A DNA stretch of 64,000 nucleotides from Escarpia spicata (Eukaryota > Annelida > Polychaeta > Sabellida > Siboglinidae): the NCBI GenBank assembly GCA_963995525.1, contig OZ023207.1, forward strand, positions 36,807,792 to 36,871,791. The letters are read 5' to 3'. This document shows, one piece after another, positions 55,901 through 64,000 of the stretch (position 1 is the first letter of the stretch; every line of letters starts with the position of its first letter). The translations under genes and the position numbers were made by a program. The notes under the pieces are model-generated. The model was not told where the DNA came from and ran no database searches. It saw nothing but the letters and a program-made list of their open reading frames with translations.

Positions 55901-56470
55901 CTCCCTCTTCAAACTGGTTTATGGTTTACCAGGACGCGAAATTGAGAATGCTGGAATTTTATTATAATTTTTTAGATTATTACATTCCAATATTGCGAGA
56001 TGGATATTGAAATGCATATTTGAATCAATTTTGATCTTGTTTAGACGAATGTGTTGCGACAGCAAAAAGAAAAGAGTTCTTTACAAACATGGCCATATGG
56101 TTTCCTACCGTTTGTTATGACGCGCACGCACCCGATTATGTGACTTGTCGGTTGGCTGGGAAAGAATGGGTGCCTTTGGAACCGTCTTGTGTTGCGCGTG
56201 ATGCGCATCACGACAAACGGACACCGGGACTATTCAAGGTCGAATACGAAAGTAGAGGTTTCGTCGGGCTGTGTAGTAAAACATATTATTGTTTTCGAGA
56301 TACGTAATTCAGCACCAGAGGTCTCAATAAGAGACACAACGAAATTGACAACAAAGGTGTTTTTGAAAGTATTAAAACCAGGGAAGAGTGGGGTTGGGAA
56401 AAATCGGGGATTTCGGGTGAGGCATGCTTAAATTTTACTGATATTCAAGAAAGTTCTGCATTTAGTTATT
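52925..56470 (+). pseudogene. Protein-primed DNA polymerase B relic (third element)
   Basis: In order across shifting frames: GINVTFYIN then DHPIG, PPYQDDLCFFRCLALSRGA, a Cys/His finger with WHSQRYLKRHQ, YYPFRATLNFECYFDTS (exonuclease), LPVIGFNSGKYDLNVIK, NMFKDGISVPGLTMKCMFD, VVGYDANALHLLAISKDM (motif A), KLVVNSWYGICVTNK (motif B), CEMDIEM where motif C should be DTD, and a C-terminal GLFKVEYESRGFVGLCSKTY block. It is far more decayed than the copy at 8.5-11.7 kb but keeps the C-terminal region missing there. Also preserves the YGCTQTKDYFPYKW segment deleted from the first copy. Confidence 0.88.
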
Positions 56471-56999
56471 ATTATTCCAATCGACGAATACATCCCGATT
56501 GAATCTCAACCTCCCTGTGCCTGGTGTAACGCAAGCTAGTAAATCTTCTCGTGAGCTACCCCTTCCCGTGTAACATCCGGTCTTCGTGTAACCGGGACGA
56601 GGTATGATGTTTATCGGTCACTGATTCCTATTTGTCGATGATTAAACAGTGTTTTATAGACATACACTTGTAGTTCTTGCATCATCATGATGAGCTTAGG
56701 TGGGGCACTGCTCATGACGTTTACAAGATGCATGTTTTCTAATTAGGTGGGACATGGTTTGGTGCCGAACTTGTGAATTTGTTTACAAAGAATGTAGCAT
56801 ACTGTCTAACAGTGACTGTGTAACATATGGAGTCAATTTGGATATAGTTAAGGTTTACAAGATTTTATAATTTAAACTTTCTCTTGGGTGTCTGACAAGA
56901 ATACATGTTGTAAATGTTTGTGACACTTTTTCTTGGGTGTCTGAATAAAATGTCATCAACGCACTGGCAACTATTTAATTATAATTTATATTCTCGGTG

Positions 57000-59150
57000 A
57001 CCTTAGTCTTCACCTGGACACACACCTTCATCAACAACAAGTACATTTAATGATATTCTGGCATCCTTTGATATGAAGCAACATGTTCCTTTTTCAACAT
57101 CTACGCATGGCCACTGGTTCGACCTCTTGATCACCCGTTCATATAGTAACAATAACCAGACACCTATCACTTCAGATGGATTATAAGAACACCACACTGT
57201 TATTGTTGATCTTAAAGTTCCTAGAACTCCCGTATGTGTTTTACCAACCGATCCGTAAGATTGAAATTGCTGCGTTAATGACCGACATCCTTAAATCCGG
57301 CCTCATTAGTAACCCCAAGGATTATCGATCAGATTTGTGTCGACAGTACTGTCAAGTATTCTAAGCTTAACGTAATAAACATGCATATATGTATGTATCC
57401 CCAAAGCAACAGGTTCCATGGATGACGTCCAAAATGTTATAATCTAAAAAGCGCCGTCGCTGTATTGGACGTGTATAGCGCAAATCACGCTCGCCTTGGG
57501 ACAGATCACGATATTCCAGTGCCACTACTGCAACAAATAAATGGCCAAAGCTAAACCAAATTATTACATAAGCGTGGTCTGAAATAACACTGATAGTCCA
57601 CGTCATGTATGGAATTACATAAACCATATTATACACAGACAGTCGGCACCATCTCTACCTAATCATGTATCAGTCAAATTTCTGTGCGACTCGTTCTCTA
57701 GTCATTTCAAGGACAAAAACAGTCTGATCCGTTCTGTTCTTCCATGCCACACGCTAAGTGGACTCCCCACAAGTAAATTCTCTACTTGTATTGTTTGAGC
57801 CAGCTACAATAGATGAAGTGAGGGAAATAATAATGTCCTCCTCAAATAAGTCATACGATCTCGATCCATTACCAACCATACTGCTAAAAGCATGTCCTGA
57901 TTCTTTACTCGGTACAATAACAAACATCGTACATTTATTACTGAGTTCGGGTAAATTTCCAGATTATTTTAAACATGCGCATGTAAATCCTGTTCTCAAA
58001 AAGACGTCTCTGCCAAAAGATGATTTCCAAAATTATAGACAAATTTCAAATCTTAGACATTCGTAGAAAGCCGGCTAAGGTGTCATATTAGCTCAACTTG
58101 TTTATTCAATGTGCTACAATCAGCATACAATTTCATGATATAGAGACTGCTCTCTTAAAAATACACATTGGTGTTACACTAAACATTGATAATGGTAAAG
58201 TACTGGCCTTGCTTGATCTGTCTGCCGCCTTTGATACCATTGATCACAACACTTATATCAAACGCTTATCAATGCGGTGTGGTATATCTGGCACGGCTCT
58301 GAGCTGGTTTTCTGCATAACCAACCAACATACATCAAATCATAAAGATATATAATGTCGGCCGCACCCCTCATTTAATGTGACATTCCCAGGGCTATGTT
58401 CTTGGACCTTTGCTTTTCATTCTCTACACTACGCCACGTGCTGTAATCCAAATTCATAACTTAAATCACCACCTTTACGCAGATAACATACATATCTACA
58501 TTTACTTAGCAACGCCGGATACAAGTCACTCCCTAAGCCAACTCAATGATTGTCTTCAATATGTTTTCTTATGGATGACTGACAGCAAAGTAAAGTTAAA
58601 ATGACAAATCTGAATTTCTCATCATTTATCAATGCAACATGGTAAACTTGATAACTTTTTTTCATCTTGGCCGCATTCGCCGATACATGTCGCTTTCTGT
58701 TGCAAAGGCTATCGCAATAGCTCTTGTTAGCTGCATATTTGATTATTGCAATCCCCTTTTCATAATATTGCTATTAAGGATATTGCAAACCTTCAACATA
58801 TCCATAATTGTTTGGCAAGGGTAGTTGCATAATCTGCTCGTTTCTCCCGCTCATTGCCATTTCTAAAACCACTGCGTTGACTACCCGTGCGATATCTCAT
58901 TATGTTTAAGATCTGTACAACCACCTACCAAGCCCTTTCGTCCAAACAACCTGCATTGACAACTTCGGTCGTCTAATTCAACGTTACTATCTATTCCCAG
59001 AGTTAAGACAAAGGCTGGAACTCGAACGTGTTCAGTTGCCGCGCCGACTATATGGACTTCGCTCCCCGGCAATGTTAAATCATCAGAAAATAGTGTTACC
59101 TTTCGCCATCATCTGAAAACCTATCTTTTTAATATCGCCTATTCTCCCTA
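57000..59150 (+). pseudogene. L2/CR1-like LINE ORF2 pseudogene
   Basis: Endonuclease end (SFDMKQHVPFSTSTHGHWFD, HHTVIVDLK) at 57.03-57.25 kb, a linker, then RT: YDLDPLPTILLKACPDSLL, GKFPDYFKHAHVNPVLKK, LLDLSAAFDTIDH, VLGPLLFILYT, HHLYADNIHIY (second catalytic Asp changed to Asn), LSVAKAIAIALVSCIFDYCN, and a decayed C-terminus to about 59.15 kb. Stops and frameshifts throughout. The domain order and the 3' block place it in the L2/CR1 group. Confidence 0.88.
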
Positions 59151-61660
59151 GCTTGTTAGCACACCCATCCATTTGTTGACGGCTATCGCCTAGCACACGT
59201 GTACGAAAATGCTTAGTCGTTTGGCTTTGTTGTGCCACTGAGCTCGAATGTTCTGAGGATTTTATCGCTTAAGACGGAATTTATTTACTATTATTACTCT
59301 TTCTGGTAGAACGGATCTAACATTTCGGTTAATGTTTAGACATGATTAGTTTATAGTTAAATTAAAAGAAAAAACCAAAGAAATATACTTCATATGTGGC
59401 GCATTATTTGCCAAGAGCATTATGTTTACGTATGCGAAGTGTCAAAGAAATTAAAACATAATTTCACTAAGTCTATAAGCATTTCTATATATTTTCTATC
59501 TCGCAAGGATATTTGCTGAGCAACATAGCGTTTTTCATTTGTTAATGGCTTTGGAAATAACCTACGTCACGTGCACCAAAATACACTACACAACTTTATA
59601 TTAGGTAATGTATTTCAAATCAAAACAGCATGCGCAATTCACAAACGCCAATTACATAGCAAAATCCATTTCTATAAGATAAACGGCATAACATAATATT
59701 TAATTTAATTGTTCTCTCCGAGCCGCAAAATCGCGTATCATTGAGTGTTGTGCCAACTTTAGCCACCAGCAATGACAACCACACATGCGGGTGATTGCGA
59801 TCAATGTTGTTTGCCAGATAGGTGTGGCTGTTCGGTATATACCGTTTCGTCATCATGTCTGCTGGTTTTGTTGATCTGTATTGATTGATGACACTATCTT
59901 GTTGCAAACTATAGAGATGTTCACTTCACGGGCGTATTGTGTATTCAAAAGCTGTATTTAACTTGACGTCCATTCTCTTCTGAAAATTTTACGGCGGCAA
60001 TAGTATACGTCAATTGGGTATATTTGTCCCTCTCTAGAGAAAAAGTCATATTCTTGCTTCAAAGCAAGTCTGATGACTCATGGTGATCACCGTTTCGCGG
60101 TTTGTTCGGCGGTTGTATATAACAATTTTCCTCTTACGCTCAGGACAGGAACAGCATTACAAGTGTTTAAAATACTTTTGAAGACTCACCTATTTAAATA
60201 AGCGTTTTTGTAAATCACCGACGAGAACATTTCGTGTGCTTTCTTTTGATAAATATATTTTTGTTTTATTAGTTTCTTACCATATTTATGGTTATTCTTC
60301 TTGTATAAATGAATGTATTTAAAGCAGTTTTTAAGAATGTCTTACTAAATGTATTTATTTAATATTTTTTTTAATGATCTCTTTTTTTTATTGTTGTTTT
60401 TAATAACTATATTTAAGGTAATGTTATATTATTTTACATATTTATTTCTCAGTTAGCACACATTTTTATGTAAAATACTATTATATATGTGTGCATGTAT
60501 GTAAAGCCCCCGAGAGCAATTTTAATTGATCGGGCGCTATATGAGTACTTTTATTACATCCACATGACACTTGTTGTCCACCAAACATTAGGGCCAATGT
60601 CCAAAAAAGTGCACAAATGGGATTTTGAACGTCCAAAAATTAATGTTTGATTCTAAACAGTTCAGTTATATTTTCTTATTGTGCATATAAATACGCATAT
60701 TTTCCGTAATTAGTTCAGTGTAATATTAGTTACTTTTGTTATAACAGCAACATTGTTGATTTCCATCGCGTGTCCAGCGTCATCGACGAAAGATTACTAT
60801 ACTACATACAATTTGAGCATTTTAAATTACATTTAAACGTAAAAGTCTTTTGGATTATCTAGTATATATTCCATTTAATAAGAATCAAGAGGTATAAAAT
60901 AGCATTTGACTTGGTAACATTTTGTTCCCATCATGGATACTTTGGTGATAATTTTAGTTGTGTGTTGATTCATGGATAGGCCTATTTTCAATTACTGCAG
61001 CTCTTCCAGAAAGGTGTTTCGAAGCATAACTGAAATATAATAATAATAATAATAATAAGATAACTTCTATTGCGCCTAAATCCTTGGAAACCAAGCTCAG
61101 AGGTGCATCAAAACAAAAGGGTTGGTCAATCTCAAAATCCATAAGTAGTTTTCTAGTTGTCAACAGATGGGTCAAGGCGCTAGGGAGCTACGGTGGATAA
61201 TCAGTAACATGATCAGTTATCTTTAATAATAATATATTTTATTTGGTATAGCGCCACATCCAGTATTGTTCGTGGCGCTTCACAACATATTAAAATACAT
61301 AAAAATGGTAGAATTGCAATAAATATGTATATGTATATTAATTTAAAATAAATATTAGTGGTAAAGAATAAAATAAATAAATACATACATATTGAATAAT
61401 GTAGAATTTCTAAATAAACAAGTAAATAAATAGCAGTTATTCATCAAAATTCAATAATATTAATAATAATCAATCTAGCACAATAACTATATAAAATAAT
61501 ACTAATAAATAAATATGTATCTGTATGATTAATAATAATAAATAATTTAGTAAAAACATTTGATATAAAATAGTTTACGTGAGGAATAATGAATAATCAT
61601 TATGCGAATACGATAACTAATTAAAATTGGTTTTAGTAGAGGGCAGTGTTCATGTAGAGT
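59151..61660. other. AT-rich stretch with LINE 3' tails
   Basis: At 60130-60205 a plus-strand fragment LTLRTGTALQVFKILLKTHL followed by F/K resembles the C-terminus of L2/CR1 LINEs, and GATCGGGCGCTATATGAGT near 60528 looks like the 3' end of a LINE or SINE. ATA-rich repeats occur at 61.25-61.6 kb. No gene. Confidence 0.55.
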
Positions 61661-61664
61661 GGCA

Positions 61665-61892
61665 CTAATATGAAACACAAAAGAAATGTGTCTTCAGACG
61701 ACATTTTAAGCTGGCGAGAGTGTCACAGGTTTTAACAACACTCGGTAAAGTGTTCCATAGGGACGCAGCAGCTACAGCGAACGAGCCGTCCCCAGCCTTG
61801 ATACGAGTTCGCTTCACTTCCAACATGTTACTGCTCGCAGAGCGCAGAGCTCTTGCCGGTTGATATGGGTGCACGATTTCACACAGGTACAA
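61665..61892 (-). pseudogene. L2/CR1-like LINE ORF2 C-terminal fragment
   Basis: 75-residue minus-strand frame: ARALRSASSNMLEVKRTRIK then GDGSFAVAAASLWNTLPSVV and LKCRLKTHFF. This is the typical last segment of L2/CR1 ORF2 (WNxLP...LKTHLF). Isolated 3' end, consistent with 5' truncation on insertion. Confidence 0.8.
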
Positions 61893-64000
61893 GGGCTATG
61901 CTAACTTTCATATGTGTTCGAGGATTGAAAATAGGCAAAGTGTGAGCTAAGAAATGAACATACCTTAATGACGCTGGACACGCAATAAAGTTATTTTTTA
62001 TAATACCATTATTCTTTATCGAAAATAAGTAAAATGTTTAGGAAAACGTATTAAAACATGATTTAGCATGCACCTGTACACACATGTGGAATTTGTATTG
62101 TTGTTTTATATTTCACTTCCTTAAATGCTTCTTCGTTTCATAATTATTTACGTATGTTGTTTTGTAATCTGATCCACAACATGCTTGATGGTTAGTCAAT
62201 GTACACCAATCTGTTGTATCGAAATTTATTATGGTATTTATAAACCATTGACCAAACATGATAGTAACGACACAAAATCAACAAATAACACTTCAAAATA
62301 AACCATACGTTACTGCTAACAAGTGATGACGCTTGATACTTTGCGATGACGCTGGCCATGGGTTGGGCAGAACTGACTCAAAGAACACTATTTTTTCTTA
62401 CAACTCAATAAACATAATTTATGTGGATGCATATTTGAAGGGATCTAGGCATGCTCCTGCAACTTTTTCCAATTTTACCTGGAGCTAGGCCTATTACATA
62501 TCACCGGTAGAAATGTAATTATATAAATGAGTATGGATTTAGAGTTGACATTAAGTTGTCACACGTGCCACATGCTCACGTAATATAATTATATCCTCAG
62601 TGAAAGGTTTGTAGGTAGAACTACCTTGTCAGAAAATCCTCAAGCACTTGCTGTCCACTGCTCTGGCAGGACAATGTCCATTTGTCGCTACTCGGCAACA
62701 TTGCTGTGGTTGTTTCCAAACTGTTCAAGTCATCATCTGTTTAAACTCTTCTTGATACGCGTGTTTACATGTCCCGTCCTGATTGTTAGCATATCAGCCA
62801 GTCTGTTGGATCTTAGTTTCAAAGGAATATTTTGTTGTATGTTACATAAGCAGATTTTATTGTCTTTGTAGCGTACACTAACATCAGGGTTCAGTATTGG
62901 CTTACAAAACAAGCAGGATATGATTTTTTATTTGGATTTCACTCCCAAAATTTAGCATGCAGGTATTAAAGACCAAAATGTATTTTCCTTCTTCAATTGC
63001 TTCTTCTTGTCATTAGCCACCGCAAATTACTTCGTGGCAGGAAATGTACCCGGCCTGTTTCTTCAACTCCATCCATGCTAACTGCAGACGACCGTCTCAC
63101 GCGTTAAGTCTTGTCGTGCGAGATGCTGCATGTGGCAGTCCAGTTGCAACGTCTTGACGATCACGTTCCCTTTCGTCCGACTTATTTTCAAATGACGTCC
63201 GAAGAACAGTGTCCGCTTTGCCTTGATCGGACTGGATTACAATGCTAACAAAAGTGCTGCACGCAAGGGCAGGGTGGGCCTTTCTCATTCCATGCTTTTA
63301 AGTGCCTGGTGCGTCATTCGTCAGAATAACGTCTGTACCGTGTAAGCATATTAGCACTTGGTGGAACGTTCATCGTGGAAGTTACATATATTAAAAAAAA
63401 ATAATATCGTGCTCCTTCTACCAGATAGCAAATATTGCAACATAATAGCATCTCCAAGGCCTATGAATGTTGTCGCAGCTTGCGTGTAGGTAGATGACTT
63501 CATTATTCCTGGGAATGTTTTCAGTAGATGGTGTAATAACACAATTTGTTACGCCGGCTCATAGTCTTTGTGGCACTTAGGGATGTATTCGTAGTACGTT
63601 TTTTCTCCATAATTACATTTTGCGTGACGATATAACTAATAGCTGTGAATGCAAAATGTAAGTACTTATAGCATAACTTATGAAGGGTACGCCGTGTAGC
63701 ATAATGTCCTTCACGTTACGGTCAATAACGTCGGAACGTGAAGAATATTCGGGGAGGAGTGAGGCTCACCAAAAACTCTAATAGCTCCCGGTTGAGGCTT
63801 ATACAAAACCTCAAATTGCACCCCCGTTTTAGGCTCTCAAATAACCTCCTGTTAACCCCTTTGGGGTTCTCTAAAAATCTTCAATTGCGCCCCACTTGAG
63901 ACTCTCAAAACATCCAAATCTATCCCCTAGGCTCTCCAAACACCTCCAAATCCATATATAAATTGTCTGACTCTGAGTCTAAAATTTCCTGCACCACGAA
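61893..64000. other. Non-coding stretch
   Basis: No supportable gene. 63670-63965 holds a CTTCACGTT/AACGTGAAG inverted pair and degenerate CTCTCAAAACATCCAAAT-type repeats. Confidence 0.5.

Larger units (their letters stand above)
50530..56470 (+). mobile_element. Third Polinton-lineage relic
   Basis: A plus-strand zinc finger at about 51.0-51.1 kb, tandem-like GGCGGCTCCC repeats, then a decayed protein-primed PolB (52.9-56.5 kb). Finger upstream of PolB in the same orientation matches the minus-strand order of the first element. No terminal repeats or target duplication were identified. Confidence 0.7.

Overview
The window reads as invertebrate metazoan nuclear DNA. It is AT-rich, gene-poor and packed with repeats. 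Nothing bacterial is visible: no rRNA, no CRISPR array, and I saw no convincing tRNA. The mix of Polinton/Maverick elements, a Ngaro-like tyrosine-recombinase retroelement, L2/CR1-like and other LINE debris, a Penelope scrap and duplicated GT61 glycosyltransferase genes fits a lophotrochozoan or other non-vertebrate animal. The species cannot be fixed from sequence alone.

Layout. 1-229: possible terminal coding exon of an unidentified gene. 230-3664: AT-rich DNA with microsatellites. 3671-16348: a 12,678-bp Polinton/Maverick-type element with 247-bp terminal inverted repeats (AG...CT ends) and a perfect 6-bp target duplication, CACAAC. Its plus-strand genes encode a NADAR-domain protein, an A32/FtsK-like packaging ATPase, a pX-like core protein, a conserved 241-aa protein, a small membrane protein, a core-deleted chromodomain integrase, a two-pass membrane protein, a penton-like protein and the start of a Gly-rich virion protein. 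Its minus-strand genes encode a zinc-finger/protein-primed DNA polymerase B (broken), a Cys-rich protein and an RPA-like ssDNA-binding protein. 18.4-20.2 kb: minus-strand LINE relic. 22.6-25.95 kb plus 33.0-33.76 kb: GT61 duplication copy A, split by a 7-kb Ngaro-like element (25951-32992) whose terminal repeats have the A1...B1-A2...B2 split-direct order. 35.0-37.1 kb: truncated copy B. 37.6-42.2 kb: a second Polinton relic on the minus strand, again with a NADAR gene, its middle occupied by satellites. 42.7-43.7 kb: LINE and Penelope scraps. 44.15-48.5 kb: copy C with an intact GT61 gene. 50.5-56.5 kb: a third Polinton relic (zinc finger plus decayed PolB). 57.0-59.15 kb: an L2/CR1-like LINE pseudogene. 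60-61.9 kb: LINE 3' ends. The rest shows no gene I can support.

How it fits together. In an autonomous Polinton the PolB replicates the linear DNA, the integrase inserts it with a 6-bp duplication, and ATPase, capsid, penton and protease genes make a particle. The 3671-16348 copy keeps perfect ends but has lost the integrase catalytic core, the PolB C-terminus and any recognisable major capsid or protease gene. It therefore looks like an internally deleted derivative that would need help in trans, or that decayed after inserting. The most unusual shared trait is the NADAR gene (a predicted ADP-ribose/N-glycoside hydrolase fold), found at the same end of two separate, diverged elements in this window. 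Together with the RPA-like protein, it suggests a lineage with its own nucleic-acid maintenance or counter-defence functions.
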